From NCBI RefSeq assembly GCF_036250735.1, contig NZ_CP109430.1:6696001-6760000 (forward strand): DNA of 64,000 bases, read 5' to 3'. Under the pieces are notes generated by a model. The model was not told the DNA's origin and did not search any database. It was given only the letters and a program-made list of their open reading frames with translations. The position numbers and the translations under genes were made by a program. The stretch is from Streptosporangium sp. NBC_01495. GTDB lineage: Bacteria > Actinomycetota > Actinomycetes > Streptosporangiales > Streptosporangiaceae. Of this stretch, positions 46,091-55,359 are shown one piece after another. Each line of letters starts with the position of its first letter. The first letter of the stretch is position 1.

Positions 46091-46651
46091 TCACTCCTTG
46101 GCGGTGAAGACGATCTCCACTCTCCGGTTCTTCGCCCGGTTCTCCTCCAGCGGCCGCCCCTCGACGACGTTGGGCACCCGGGGCCGCCGCTCGCCGAAGC
46201 CCTCGACCTGGAAGGTCACGCCCGTCAGCGTCCCCTGGAGGGCCTCCCGCACGGCCCGCGCCCGCCTGAGCGACAGCGCGGCGTTGTAGGCGTCGGCGCC
46301 CTGGTCGTCGGTGTGCCCCTCGATCCTGACCGCCCCGCCCGCGGAGTCCGCCCGGACCTTCTCGGCGACCCTCCCCAGCCGCTGCCGCGCCCGAGGCGTC
46401 AGCACGGCCTTGTCAAGCGCGAACAGCACGTCGCTGGTGAGCGCCACGGTGATCTCCTCACCCCGCCGCGACTCGCTCTCGGCGCCGTCGAGGGACTCCA
46501 CCTCGGCGAAGATGTCCTCGACAAGGGCGACGACGTCCTCCACCGCGGCCGTGGCCTCGTCGCCCGGATCCGCCCACGCGGTCGTCCCGGGGCCCGCGAC
46601 CAGGGCGAGCCCGAGCGCCAGGATCGTGAGGCGCTCAGGAGATCGGGACAT
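46091..46651 (-). CDS. OmpA-family peptidoglycan-binding protein
   Basis: 186 residues from ATG 46651, which overlaps the end of the lipoprotein gene by 17 bases. Residues 1-27 form a signal peptide, then a Glu/Val/Ala-rich segment, then an OmpA-type domain (about 95-180) with IEGHTDDQGADAYNAALSLRRARAV, split here as IEGHTDDQGAD and NAALSLRRARAV, and AKNRRVEIVF at the end: the pattern that binds the diaminopimelate peptide of peptidoglycan. A secreted wall-binding protein in a Gram-positive cell. Confidence 0.88.
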   Translation of the reverse strand: MSRSPERLTILALGLALVAGPGTTAWADPGDEATAAVEDVVALVEDIFAEVESLDGAESESRRGEEITVALTSDVLFALDKAVLTPRARQRLGRVAEKVRADSAGGAVRIEGHTDDQGADAYNAALSLRRARAVREALQGTLTGVTFQVEGFGERRPRVPNVVEGRPLEENRAKNRRVEIVFTAKE

Positions 46652-47264
46652 CACTGAACACACCCAGCACCTTGAGGTCCACATTGATCTTCGTGACGTC
46701 CGGCGGCGGGGCGGCGAACGAGGCGTGCAGGGGCAGCACCTCCCCGGGCTGGGTGAACACGTCGTACTCGGAACACAGGCACGAGGGTTTGGGCTGCTTC
46801 GCGGTGCGCGCGACGGCGTACCGCTTGCCGTTGACCGGGTCGACCAGGCTGACCCCGGCCACGGTCAGGCCGAGACCGCCCGGGGTGTCGCCCATGTCGC
46901 TGTTCATCTGCCACCGTTCGTCGCTGTTGTTGGTGACCGTCCAGGTAAGCGTGGACAGCCTGCCCTGACGCCGGAGACCGGTGATCTCCACGGTCAGGTC
47001 GGCGCCACTCGCCTTGACCTCCCTGCGGGCGATCACCCTCTCCCGCTCGGCGGGCACGGTCTCCGTGGCCTCCGGGACCTCCGTCGCCTTCACCGCCTCC
47101 GTGGGCTCCGCCGCCTCCGTCGCCTTCGTGGGGTCCGCGACCTCCAGCGTCCCCGTCACCCGCTCCTCCCCGCCGCTCCCCTGCTGCCCGGGGAGCATCC
47201 CGCAGCCGCTCAGCATGGCGGCCACCACCGCCACGACTGCCACCGGTGTGGTCCCTCTTCGCAT
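46635..47264 (-). CDS. Lipoprotein of unknown function, partner of the OmpA protein
   Basis: 209 residues. Signal peptide with lipobox MLSGCGM (Cys21), then a Thr/Glu/Ala-rich stalk with repeated KATE/AEPTEA units to about 75, then a beta-rich domain (LTVEITGLRRQGRLSTLTWTVTN in two blocks) with a Cys pair in SCLCSEYD. The start lies 76 bases after the SARP regulator gene. Probably surface-anchored and acting with the wall-binding protein; function unknown. Confidence 0.8.
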   Translation of the reverse strand: MRRGTTPVAVVAVVAAMLSGCGMLPGQQGSGGEERVTGTLEVADPTKATEAAEPTEAVKATEVPEATETVPAERERVIARREVKASGADLTVEITGLRRQGRLSTLTWTVTNNSDERWQMNSDMGDTPGGLGLTVAGVSLVDPVNGKRYAVARTAKQPKPSCLCSEYDVFTQPGEVLPLHASFAAPPPDVTKINVDLKVLGVFSDVPIS

Positions 47265-47340
47265 CTCGTCCCCCTTCGCCCGTTGTGGATCGCGTCGAGC
47301 CCGACCGTAGGCGGGCGACCTTCAGAAGCCGCATAGCCCG

Positions 47341-50169
47341 CTACACGCGCAGGCCACGGCGCCGCGACGCCTCACGGGCGAGCTCTTCGGCCTCGGCGAG
47401 GCCGTGTCGGTCGCCGAGGCCGTCAAACTCTCCCACAGCGTCTGATATAGCACCAATAGCCTCATCCACCTCATCGAGATCCAGAAGTGCCGCCGCCAGG
47501 GTCAGCAGCGCCCGCCCGGCACCCCGGCGGTCCGCGTACTCACGGAACACCCCCAGCGCCTCCTCCGCGGCCCCGCGGGCGGTATCGGGCCGGCCCTCGG
47601 CCAGGGCCACCCTGGCCAGGAGCACCAGTCCCGCGGCCTCGGGGAGCCGGTCCCCCAGACGCCTGGCCAGGCCGAGAGCGCGTTCGGCCCGCTCACGCGC
47701 CTCGGAGGGGCGCCGCCGGTCCAGGTAGAGCCCGGCGAGGTCGAGCGAGACGGCCGCCTCGCCGCGCGGATCGCCCAGCTCCCGGTAGGCCGCGAGGCTC
47801 CCGTGCAGCAGGTCCTCGGCCTGCCGCGACCCGCCGAGGGCACGCAGCGCGTCGGCCCTGCCGCGCCGGTCCCCCGCCGCCGAGAACGCGGCCAGGCAGG
47901 CCACGAAACAGGCCTCCGCCTCAGGCCGCCGCCCCTGGGCGAGGCGCACCAGGCCGAGCCGGTGCCGGGTACGGGCCACCTCGCGCGCCTCGGAGAGCGG
48001 AAGCGCCCGCCCGAGGGCGTCGGCGGCCTCCTCCAGACGGCCCTCCGTACGACGCAGGTCGGCCAGCGAGCGCAGCAGCAGCGCCTCACCGTGGCGGTGG
48101 CCCGCACGCCGCGCGGCCCGCAGGCCGAGTTCCACGACCGCGTGCCAGTCCTCCCGGTGCGCGCCCAGCTCGAAGAACGGGGTCAGGTAGAAGGCCAGCC
48201 GCCAGGTCGCCTCGTCCAGGCCGGCCCGCTGGAGGTCGGCGACGGCCGCGACCAGGAACCCCCGCTCGGCGGCCAGCCAGCGGGCCGACTCCCGCAGCCG
48301 CGTGGTGTCCAGGTCCGCGGCCTGCTCCGCCGTACGGGCCACGGTCTGGCCGGAACCCGGCTCGGCGGGCAGGAGCAGCGTCCTGGCCCGCCGGGCACGG
48401 TCGAGGATCTCCCCGGCGGCCGCGGCGAGGACCCGGGCGGGCGGCCCCTCCTCGGCGGCCAGCCGCTCGGCGGCGTAGAGCCTGGTCAGGTCATGCCAGT
48501 CGTACCTCTCCTGGCCGCTCGCGTCGAGCCCGCGCGCCCGCAGCAGGCCCGCCTCGGCCAGCGCCTCCAGCAGCCGGCCGGCGGGCGCCCCGAGAACGGC
48601 GGTAGCCGCCCACGGGGCGACGTGGGGCGCGGACAGCGCGCCGAGACGGCGCAGCAGCAGGCGTTCGTGATCCGAGAGCGCGCGGTAGCCGAGCGCCAGG
48701 CTGCCGCGCACGGCCAGGTCTCCCGCGCTGAGCTCGTCGAGGCGGCCACGCTCGTCCTCAAGGCGTCCCGCCAGGTGTTCCAGCGTCCAGCTCGGCCGAC
48801 GCGCGAGCCTGGACCCGGCGATCCTGAGCGCCAGCGGCAGCCCTCCGCACAGCACCGCGATCCGCGCGGCCGCCTGCGGCTCGGCCCGCACCCGCCGCTC
48901 CCCCACCACCCTCGCCAGCATCTCCACGGACTCGTCCGTGTCGAACACGCCGACCTCGAAGGCTCGCGCCGCCTCCAGGCCGGACAGCGGCGAGCGGCTG
49001 GTCACCAGCGTCAGGCAGCCGGGCCCGACGGGCAGCAGCGGGCGCACCTGAGCCTCGTCGGCCGCGTCGTCCAGCACCACCAGCAGCCGCCGCCCGCTCA
49101 CCATGCTGCGGTAGAGGCGCGTCCGCTCGGCCAGGTCGGCGGGCACCGCCCCCTCAGGGCAGCCGAGCGAGCGCAGCAGGTCCTCCAGCACCGCGCCCGG
49201 TGTCCTGGCCCCGAGCGAGGCGTGCAGCCGCCCGCCGGGGAAGTCGAGCCCGCCGGCCGCGTGGACCGCCACCGCGGACTTGCCCGTCCCCGCGGGACCG
49301 TGCAGCACGAGGTGGACGGGCGCGGTCCCGGCGACGGGCACGGACCGGCGGATCCAGTCCAGCACGCGCTCGCGCCCGGTGAAGTCGGCGACGTCGGGCG
49401 GCGTCTCGTTCGGCACGTCGTTCGGCACGGCCCGCGCGGGGACGCCCCCCGCCAGCACGCGCTCGTGCGCCGCCCGCAGCTCGGGACCGGGTTCGAGACC
49501 GAGCTCCCCGACGAGCAGCCGCCGCGCCTCCCGGTAGGCGCTCAGCGCCTCCGACCTGCGCCCCGCCTGGCCGAGCGCCAGTACGAGCTGTCCCCACGCC
49601 CGCTCCCGCAGGGGGTGCGAGGCCACGAGCGCGCGCAGCTCCCCCGTCACCTCCGCACCCCGGCCGAGCGCCACGTCCAGCTCGACGCGCTCCTCGAGGG
49701 CGGTCAGCCGCAGCTCCTCCAGCGGTACGGCGTACGCGCGCCGCAGTTCGGCCGAGTCGACATCGGCCAGCGCGGGTCCCCGCCACAGCGCCAGGGCGGC
49801 GCGCAGTTCGTCGGCCGCCTCGGCGGTCCTGCCCGCGTCCCTGGCCCGCCGGCCCGCGATCACCAGGCGCTCGAACCTGTGCGCGTCCACCTGGTCGGGA
49901 TCGACGTCGAGGAGGTAGCCGCCGGGTACGGTGCGGATCCCGTCGACCACCTTGCGCAGCGCGCTCACGTACACCCGCAGCACCGGTTCCGCCGAGGCGG
50001 GCGGCTCCTCGTCCCACACCTCGGCGATCAGCCGTCCGACGGTCAGCGTCCGTCCCGGCCTCAGCAGCAGGGCGGCCAGCAGCGCGCGATGTTTGGCGGG
50101 ACCGGGTGTCAGGTCACGCTCACCCTCGACGACCCGCAGTACTCCCAGCACGTTGAACCGCACGCTCAC
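47341..50169 (-). CDS. AfsR/SARP-family transcriptional regulator
   Basis: 942 residues. Starts at GTG 50169, overlapping the kinase stop (GTGA); the next GTG (50163) is better spaced from GGAGG and equally possible. Order: OmpR-like winged helix (about 1-95, RFNVLGVLRVV), BTAD (about 100-245), NB-ARC ATPase (P-loop LHGPAGTGKSAVA, Walker B LLVVLDDAADE) and C-terminal TPRs to the end. Such proteins activate secondary-metabolism genes in Streptomyces and respond to Ser/Thr phosphorylation (AfsK-AfsR). Coupling to a kinase here supports that model. Target genes unknown. Confidence 0.92.
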   Translation of the reverse strand: MSVRFNVLGVLRVVEGERDLTPGPAKHRALLAALLLRPGRTLTVGRLIAEVWDEEPPASAEPVLRVYVSALRKVVDGIRTVPGGYLLDVDPDQVDAHRFERLVIAGRRARDAGRTAEAADELRAALALWRGPALADVDSAELRRAYAVPLEELRLTALEERVELDVALGRGAEVTGELRALVASHPLRERAWGQLVLALGQAGRRSEALSAYREARRLLVGELGLEPGPELRAAHERVLAGGVPARAVPNDVPNETPPDVADFTGRERVLDWIRRSVPVAGTAPVHLVLHGPAGTGKSAVAVHAAGGLDFPGGRLHASLGARTPGAVLEDLLRSLGCPEGAVPADLAERTRLYRSMVSGRRLLVVLDDAADEAQVRPLLPVGPGCLTLVTSRSPLSGLEAARAFEVGVFDTDESVEMLARVVGERRVRAEPQAAARIAVLCGGLPLALRIAGSRLARRPSWTLEHLAGRLEDERGRLDELSAGDLAVRGSLALGYRALSDHERLLLRRLGALSAPHVAPWAATAVLGAPAGRLLEALAEAGLLRARGLDASGQERYDWHDLTRLYAAERLAAEEGPPARVLAAAAGEILDRARRARTLLLPAEPGSGQTVARTAEQAADLDTTRLRESARWLAAERGFLVAAVADLQRAGLDEATWRLAFYLTPFFELGAHREDWHAVVELGLRAARRAGHRHGEALLLRSLADLRRTEGRLEEAADALGRALPLSEAREVARTRHRLGLVRLAQGRRPEAEACFVACLAAFSAAGDRRGRADALRALGGSRQAEDLLHGSLAAYRELGDPRGEAAVSLDLAGLYLDRRRPSEARERAERALGLARRLGDRLPEAAGLVLLARVALAEGRPDTARGAAEEALGVFREYADRRGAGRALLTLAAALLDLDEVDEAIGAISDAVGEFDGLGDRHGLAEAEELAREASRRRGLRV

Positions 50170-51779
50170 CCCTCCATCGGACGGGCCTCGAACGAGCGGA
50201 ACCCGACCCGGACGGGCGTGGCCGCGTCCGGCGCCGCGTGGACTCCGGTGGCCCCCGGGCCGTAGGGGTCCTCGGCGTCGGTGGCCTCCCCCACCGGTTT
50301 CTCGTTGAGCCACATACTGAGGACGACCCGTCCGCCCCGCTGCGCGCACTGGGCGACGACGCGGTTGTCGGCCGACTTTCTCATCCGCACGGGTCCGTGC
50401 AGGACGACGCCCCGCCCGCCGCGCCGCTTGGTGATCGAGGCCTCCCCCGAGGCGGTGACCGCGAACTCGTAGCGGTCACCGGTGTCCGCGTCGCCGCGAC
50501 ACCACACGCCGAACTCCCCGGAGCCCCCCTCCAGCCGCATCCTGGAACTGATCACGACCCCCCCGGCGGACCCCTCCGAGAAGGGGGCCGACTTCCACAG
50601 CCGCCATCCGGGATTGGCGGTCAGCAGATAGACCCCGCCGTCCAGCTCGGTCCTGCCGCCGTTGGACACGCCGACGGCCCAGGACTCGGCGAAGTCGGCA
50701 CGGTAGGACGACGCGGGCGCGCCGAGACCGGCGTAGAGGACCCACCCGCCCACCAGGACCGCCACGAGCACGGCGGCGCCCGCGACCCACGGCCACCGTC
50801 GTCTCCTCGAGGTCACCGCACCCGACCGGGTGGGCTCCCCGGCCCCAACGGATCCACCGCCCCCAGCCGGTCCCCCGAGCGCGGCCGGTTCCCCGAGCAC
50901 GGTCGGCTCCCCGGGTACGGCCGGCCCTCCGCCACCGCCGGCCGGCCCTCCGCCGCCGACGGCCCAGGCGCGTTCGACGGCCTGGCTGGCCGTCGCCGGG
51001 GTCGGCCGGCCGCCGACCAGCTCGTCCAGCAGCCGCTGGGCGCTCGGCCGCCGCGCGGGGTCCTTGGCCATCGCCCCCTCGACGACGGCGCGTACGCTCT
51101 CGTCGAGGCCGTCGAGGTTCGGCCCGTCGTTGACGATCCGATAGAGGACCTCGGACGGCGAGCCACCGCCGAACGGCAACCGCCCCGTACCGGCGAACGC
51201 GATCACCCCGCCCCACGCGTAGACGTCGGCCGCGGGCGTCAGCGGCTCGCCGCGCACCTGTTCGGGCGCCATGAACGCGGGAGTGCCCAGGATCGCCTGG
51301 CTGGCCAGGGTCTGGGTGTCGACGAGCTGCGCGATACCGAAGTCGATCACGCGCGGGCCGAGGGGCGACAGCAGCACGTTCGACGGTTTCAGGTCGCGAT
51401 GGATCACCCCGGCCCCGTGGATCGCGTGCAGCGCGGTGGCGATCCCGACCGCGAGCGCCTCCAGGTTGGCGCCGGTCAGCGGCCCCTGCTCGCGTACGGC
51501 CTGCGCCAGGTCGGGCCCCCTGACGTACTCGGTGACGAGGTAGGCGACGCCGTCCTCGACCCCGGCGTCGAGCACCGGAGCGGTGCAGAACCTGGCCACC
51601 CTGCGCGCCGCCGCCACCTCGCGGTCGAAGCGCCGCCGGAAGGCCGGGTCTCGGGCCAGCTGCGGATGGATCACCTTCACCGCGGCCAGGCCCCCCGTCG
51701 GGGTCGCGGCGAGGTGCACCACGCCCATACCACCCCGGCCCAGCTCACGTCTGAGCACGTAGCCGCCGATCGTGTTCAC
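50166..51779 (-). CDS. Transmembrane Ser/Thr protein kinase with extracellular sensor domain
   Basis: 537 residues. Kinase domain 1-260: GRGGMGVV loop, Lys35 (AAVKVIH), Glu helix, catalytic HRDLKPSN (Asp129, Asn134), IDFG (Asp146) and APEQ. A Gly/Pro-rich linker follows, then one helix near 330-350, then about 185 extracellular residues with a jelly-roll look (SYRADFAESWAVG, LEGGSGEFGVWCRG) and two Cys. This is a receptor-type kinase. First gene of the operon with the SARP regulator, lipoprotein and OmpA genes. The ligand is unknown. Confidence 0.93.
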   Translation of the reverse strand: MNTIGGYVLRRELGRGGMGVVHLAATPTGGLAAVKVIHPQLARDPAFRRRFDREVAAARRVARFCTAPVLDAGVEDGVAYLVTEYVRGPDLAQAVREQGPLTGANLEALAVGIATALHAIHGAGVIHRDLKPSNVLLSPLGPRVIDFGIAQLVDTQTLASQAILGTPAFMAPEQVRGEPLTPAADVYAWGGVIAFAGTGRLPFGGGSPSEVLYRIVNDGPNLDGLDESVRAVVEGAMAKDPARRPSAQRLLDELVGGRPTPATASQAVERAWAVGGGGPAGGGGGPAVPGEPTVLGEPAALGGPAGGGGSVGAGEPTRSGAVTSRRRRWPWVAGAAVLVAVLVGGWVLYAGLGAPASSYRADFAESWAVGVSNGGRTELDGGVYLLTANPGWRLWKSAPFSEGSAGGVVISSRMRLEGGSGEFGVWCRGDADTGDRYEFAVTASGEASITKRRGGRGVVLHGPVRMRKSADNRVVAQCAQRGGRVVLSMWLNEKPVGEATDAEDPYGPGATGVHAAPDAATPVRVGFRSFEARPMEG

Positions 51780-51959
51780 CGGAGTTACCTTATGCCGTCA
51801 AATTCGCGCACACTGGCATTTTGTACGCCAAAGAGCTCAGTCCCTAACTCCTTGCCTCGAGGACGCCTCGGCTACGGCGACCACGAACCGGCCACCCGCA
51901 CCGAGATCTCCGCCCCCGAAACGACGAACGACGGCGCACAACGACGAACAGAGACGACG
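51780..51959. other. Gap between the kinase and hisF
   Basis: About 180 bases upstream of the kinase start and downstream of hisF. An AT-rich patch near 51795-51835 could hold the kinase promoter; no gene or clear terminator seen. Confidence 0.4.
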
Positions 51960-52730
51960 TCAGCGGACCGGATACCCCGCCCCCCGCAGCGCGTCCTTGA
52001 CATCACCGATCTTGAGCTGCCCGAAGTGGAACACCGACGCCGCCAGCACCGCGTCCGCCCCCGCCTCGACCGCGGGAGGGAAGTCCCCGACGGAACCGGC
52101 CCCGCCGCTGGCGATGACCGGAACCGACACCGCGGCCCGTACGGCCCGGATCATCTCCAGGTCGTAGCCGTCACGGGTACCGTCACCGTCCATGGAGTTG
52201 AGCAGGATCTCACCGACCCCGAGCTCCTCACCCCGCCGAGCCCACTCCACCGCGTCGATGCCGGTGCCCCGGCGACCGCCGTGCGTGGTCACCTCGAAAC
52301 CGGACGGCGTCGGCGGGCCGTCGACGACCCGGCGGGCGTCCACCGAGAGCACGACGCACTGCGCCCCGTACCGCCGGGACGCCTCGGTCAGCAGCTCCGG
52401 CCGGGCGATCGCCGCCGTGTTCAGGCCCACCTTGTCGGCGCCGGCCCGCAGCAGCCTGTCGACGTCCTCGACCGAGCGCACCCCCCCGCCCACGGTCAGC
52501 GGGATGAACACCTGCTCGGCCGTCCGGCGGACCACGTCGTACATCGTCGACCGGTCGGAGCTGGAGGCCGTGATGTCCAGGAACGTCAGCTCGTCGGCCC
52601 CCTCCGCGTCGTAGCGGCGGGCCAGCTCGACCGGGTCGCCCGCGTCGCGGAGGTTCTCGAAGTTGACGCCCTTGACCACCCGCCCGGCGTCCACGTCCAG
52701 ACAGGGAATCACTCGTACCGCGACAGTCAT
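51960..52730 (-). CDS. hisF: Imidazole glycerol phosphate synthase, cyclase subunit
   Basis: 256 residues from ATG 52730. Barrel enzyme that closes the imidazole ring with ammonia from HisH. MTVAVRVIPCLDVDAGRVVKGV gives the start with the catalytic Asp in CLDVD; the second Asp is in LNSMDGDGT, and phosphate motifs VGGGVRSVED and IASGGAGS are intact. Last gene of the his operon, 11 bases after priA. Confidence 0.97.
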   Translation of the reverse strand: MTVAVRVIPCLDVDAGRVVKGVNFENLRDAGDPVELARRYDAEGADELTFLDITASSSDRSTMYDVVRRTAEQVFIPLTVGGGVRSVEDVDRLLRAGADKVGLNTAAIARPELLTEASRRYGAQCVVLSVDARRVVDGPPTPSGFEVTTHGGRRGTGIDAVEWARRGEELGVGEILLNSMDGDGTRDGYDLEMIRAVRAAVSVPVIASGGAGSVGDFPPAVEAGADAVLAASVFHFGQLKIGDVKDALRGAGYPVR

Positions 52731-52741
52731 CTGCGGCCCCC

Positions 52742-53464
52742 TCACGAACTCACGGCGGCGAGGGCGTCCTCGAGGGTGAAAGCCTGCGCGTACAGCGCCT
52801 TGCCCACGATGGCCCCCTCGACGCCGATCGGGACCAGCGAGGCCAGGGCGCGCAGGTCGTCCAGGGACGAGACGCCGCCGCTGGCGACCACCGGCTTGTC
52901 GGTGCGGGAGCAGACCTCGCGGAGCAGGTCGAGGTTGGGGCCGCGCAGCGTGCCGTCCTTGGTGACGTCGGTGACGACGTAGCGGGGGCAACCGTCGCCC
53001 TCCAGGCGGGCGAGGACCTCCCACAGGTCGCCGCCCTCCTGGGTCCAGCCACGGGCGGCCAGGGTCGTCCCCCGCACGTCCAGCCCGATCGCGATCCGGT
53101 CACCGTACTCAGCGATAATCTTGGAGCACCAGGCGGGGTTCTCCAGCGCCGCGGTGCCGATGTTCACCCGGCGGCAGCCGGTGGCCAGCGCGAGCTCCAG
53201 GGAGGCGTCGTCGCGGATGCCGCCGGACATCTCCACGTTGACGTCGAGCGCGCCGACCACGGTGGCGAGCAGCTCGCGGTTGCTGCCCCGGCCGAAGGCC
53301 GCGTCGAGGTCGACCAGATGGATCCACTCCGCACCGGCCTCCTGCCAGGCGAGCGCCGCGGACAGGGGATCGCCGTACGACGTCTCGGTGCCGGCCGCGC
53401 CCTGGACCAGGCGGACCGCCTGACCGTCGGCGACGTCCACGGCGGGGAGCAGCTCAAGCGACAT
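52742..53464 (-). CDS. priA: Bifunctional HisA/TrpF isomerase PriA
   Basis: 240 residues from ATG 53464. In most actinobacteria one enzyme isomerises both ProFAR (histidine) and phosphoribosylanthranilate (tryptophan). LLPAVDVADGQAVRL carries the catalytic Asp; the second Asp is in YVVTDVTKDGT; phosphate sites are VEMSGGIRD and VVASGGVSS. There is no trpF in the trp cluster of this window, in agreement with the double role. Bifunctionality is by family knowledge. Confidence 0.95.
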   Translation of the reverse strand: MSLELLPAVDVADGQAVRLVQGAAGTETSYGDPLSAALAWQEAGAEWIHLVDLDAAFGRGSNRELLATVVGALDVNVEMSGGIRDDASLELALATGCRRVNIGTAALENPAWCSKIIAEYGDRIAIGLDVRGTTLAARGWTQEGGDLWEVLARLEGDGCPRYVVTDVTKDGTLRGPNLDLLREVCSRTDKPVVASGGVSSLDDLRALASLVPIGVEGAIVGKALYAQAFTLEDALAAVSS

Positions 53465-53468
53465 CTGT

Positions 53469-53810
53469 TCAGGACCTCCGGTCGAAAACAAGGGTGATGA
53501 AAAGCGGTACGAACAGCAGAGAGATGACCAACGCCCCGAACCGGGCGGCCCACGAGGACCACAGCAGCCAGACGAGCACCTGGACGATCAGGAACAGCAC
53601 CACCGCGACACCGTTCTGCGCCCGGCGGCGGCGGGCCATGATGCCACCCTGGGACACGATGCGCACGGGCCTGCCCGGCAGCAGCGCGACCATCCTGCCG
53701 ACCCGCTCGCGCCGCCGCGCCAGCCGCGCCTCCCGCTCGGCGCGCAGAGCCGCCTGACGGGCCTGCTCGGCCTCCCGTTCGGCCCTGCGCCTGGCCCGCT
53801 CCCTGCTCAT
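53469..53810 (-). CDS. Small membrane protein of the his operon
   Basis: 113 residues. A long charged Arg/Glu-rich coiled-coil N-terminus (1-45), then two hydrophobic helices (about 69-85 and 90-106). Position between hisH and priA on the same strand is shared with other actinobacteria as I recall. Function unknown. The 109 bases upstream, to hisH, carry three loose copies of CCGGAAACCC and no gene. Confidence 0.75.
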   Translation of the reverse strand: MSRERARRRAEREAEQARQAALRAEREARLARRRERVGRMVALLPGRPVRIVSQGGIMARRRRAQNGVAVVLFLIVQVLVWLLWSSWAARFGALVISLLFVPLFITLVFDRRS

Positions 53811-53825
53811 CGAGAACTCACCGGA

Positions 53826-53915
53826 CGCTCACCGGAAACCCGGACGAGGACCCGGCGGAGGACCCCACCGGAAACCCGGCCGGGAACCTCGGCCGGAAAC
53901 CCACCCGGGACCCGC
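53826..53915. repeat. Degenerate repeats of CCGGAAACCC
   Basis: The decamer CCGGAAACCC occurs at three places with similar GGGACC/GGGAACC spacers in the non-coding gap after hisH. Possibly slippage remnants. Confidence 0.6.
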
Positions 53916-53919
53916 GAGA

Positions 53920-54558
53920 TCACGTGACGGTCCCGAGCCAGTTCGTGAGCAGCTGCGCACCGGCGTCGCCCGACTTCTCCGGGTGGAACTGGGTGGCCGC
54001 CAGCGGGCCGTTCTCCACCGCCGCGACGAACGGCACCCCGTGCTCGGACCAGGTGACCAGCGGGTCGGTGAAACCCGGCCCCGCCTGGAGCTCCCAGGAG
54101 CGCACGCCGTACGAGTGCACGAAGTAGAAGCGCGTGTCGGCGTCGAGCCCGGCGAACAGCGCGGTCCCGGCGGGCGCCTTGACCGTGTTCCAGCCCATGT
54201 GGGGCAGCACCGGAGCCTCCAGCCGCTCCACCGTGCCCGGCCACTCCCCGCAGCCCTCGGTCGTGACGCCGTGCTCGACGCCCGTCTCGAAAAGAATCTG
54301 CATGCCGACGCAGATGCCGAGGACCGGCCGCCCCGCCGACAGGCGCCGGCCGATGATCCGCTCACCCCGCACGGCGCGCAGCCCCGTCATGCACGCGGCG
54401 AACGCCCCCACCCCCGGCACGACGAGGCCGTCGGCCTCCATCGCCGTCTCGTAGTCGCCGGTCACCGTAACGTCCGCGCCGACCCGGGCCAGCGCGCGCT
54501 CCGCGGAACGGAGGTTGCCCGAGCCGTAGTCGAGAACGGCCACCTTCTTCTTCACCAC
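53920..54558 (-). CDS. hisH: Imidazole glycerol phosphate synthase, glutaminase subunit
   Basis: 212 residues from GTG 54558 (or the overlapping GTG 54555). Class I glutamine amidotransferase: VLDYGSGNLRS, nucleophile Cys in GICVGMQILF and the His-Glu pair in ATQFHPEKSGD. Feeds ammonia to HisF. Its start overlaps the small membrane protein gene upstream. Confidence 0.97.
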   Translation of the reverse strand: MVKKKVAVLDYGSGNLRSAERALARVGADVTVTGDYETAMEADGLVVPGVGAFAACMTGLRAVRGERIIGRRLSAGRPVLGICVGMQILFETGVEHGVTTEGCGEWPGTVERLEAPVLPHMGWNTVKAPAGTALFAGLDADTRFYFVHSYGVRSWELQAGPGFTDPLVTWSEHGVPFVAAVENGPLAATQFHPEKSGDAGAQLLTNWLGTVT

Positions 54559-54707
54559 CAGAGCACCGCCGCCGTGGTCGACAGGGCCGCGAGGACGGCG
54601 AGCAGCACCGCGCCCTTCCTCAGACCCTGTTTGAGGAATGAGACAATCCCGCCGACGAGGAAGAGGGCCACGAAGGCCATCGCGACGGCCGCCCAGTTGC
54701 CGCTCAC
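54552..54707 (-). CDS. 51-residue two-helix membrane protein
   Basis: Frame from GTG 54707 (GGGAGG about ten bases upstream) to a TGA overlapping the hisH start. Sequence VSGNWAAVAMAFVALFLVGG then a short basic turn (KQGLRKG) and a second hydrophobic helix ending LWW. Two membrane segments. Stop/start overlap shows co-translation with hisH. Small ORFs of this sort between hisB and hisH are known to me in other actinobacteria; function unknown. Confidence 0.7.
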   Translation of the reverse strand: MSGNWAAVAMAFVALFLVGGIVSFLKQGLRKGAVLLAVLAALSTTAAVLWW

Positions 54708-54738
54708 CGGCGCGTCCCCCTCCCTGCGCGAGAAGCTG

Positions 54739-55359
54739 TCACAGCACGCCCTTCGTGCTGGGCACCCCGGTGGCGCGCGGGTCGCGCTCCGAGGCCGCCC
54801 GCAGCGCCCTGGCCAGGGCCTTGAACTGCGCCTCCACGATGTGGTGGGCGTTGCGGCCGTACGGGACGCGCACGTGCAGGCAGATCGCGGCCTGGGCGAC
54901 GAACGACTCCAGGATGTGCCTGGTCATCGTCGTGTCGTACTCCGCGCCGATCATGGGAGCCATGCCCTCGGGCTCGCTGTGCACCAGGTAGGGGCGCCCC
55001 GACAGGTCGACCGTGACCTCCGCGAGCGACTCGTCCAGCGGGCAGGACGCGTTACCGAACCTCCGCAGGCCCGACTTGTCACCCAGAGCCTCGCGGAACG
55101 CCGCCCCCAGCGCGAGCGAGGTGTCCTCGATCGTGTGGTGGGCGTCGATGTGCAGGTCGCCCTCGGTCTTCACGGTCAGGTCGAACAGCCCGTGCTTGCC
55201 GAGCTGGTTCAGCATGTGGTCGAAGAACCCGACACCGGTGGACACCTCGACGTTCCCGGTGCCGTCGAGGTCGACCTCGACCAGCACCGAGGTCTCCTTG
55301 GTGACACGCTCGACGCGACCGCGACGCGGTGCCGTCTCGCCGCCAGTGATGCTGCTCAC
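54739..55359 (-). CDS. hisB: Imidazoleglycerol-phosphate dehydratase
   Basis: 206 residues, single-function HisB (no phosphatase fusion). Metal-binding motifs GFFDHMLNQ, DAHHTIEDT and NAHHIVEA are complete. Start GTG 55359 overlaps the hisC stop (GTGA). Confidence 0.97.
   Translation of the reverse strand: MSSITGGETAPRRGRVERVTKETSVLVEVDLDGTGNVEVSTGVGFFDHMLNQLGKHGLFDLTVKTEGDLHIDAHHTIEDTSLALGAAFREALGDKSGLRRFGNASCPLDESLAEVTVDLSGRPYLVHSEPEGMAPMIGAEYDTTMTRHILESFVAQAAICLHVRVPYGRNAHHIVEAQFKALARALRAASERDPRATGVPSTKGVL

Noticed and set aside
47803..52982. Long plus-strand frames opposite the SARP, kinase and his genes
   Set aside because: No domain or ribosome site; explained by GC bias against fully supported minus-strand genes.
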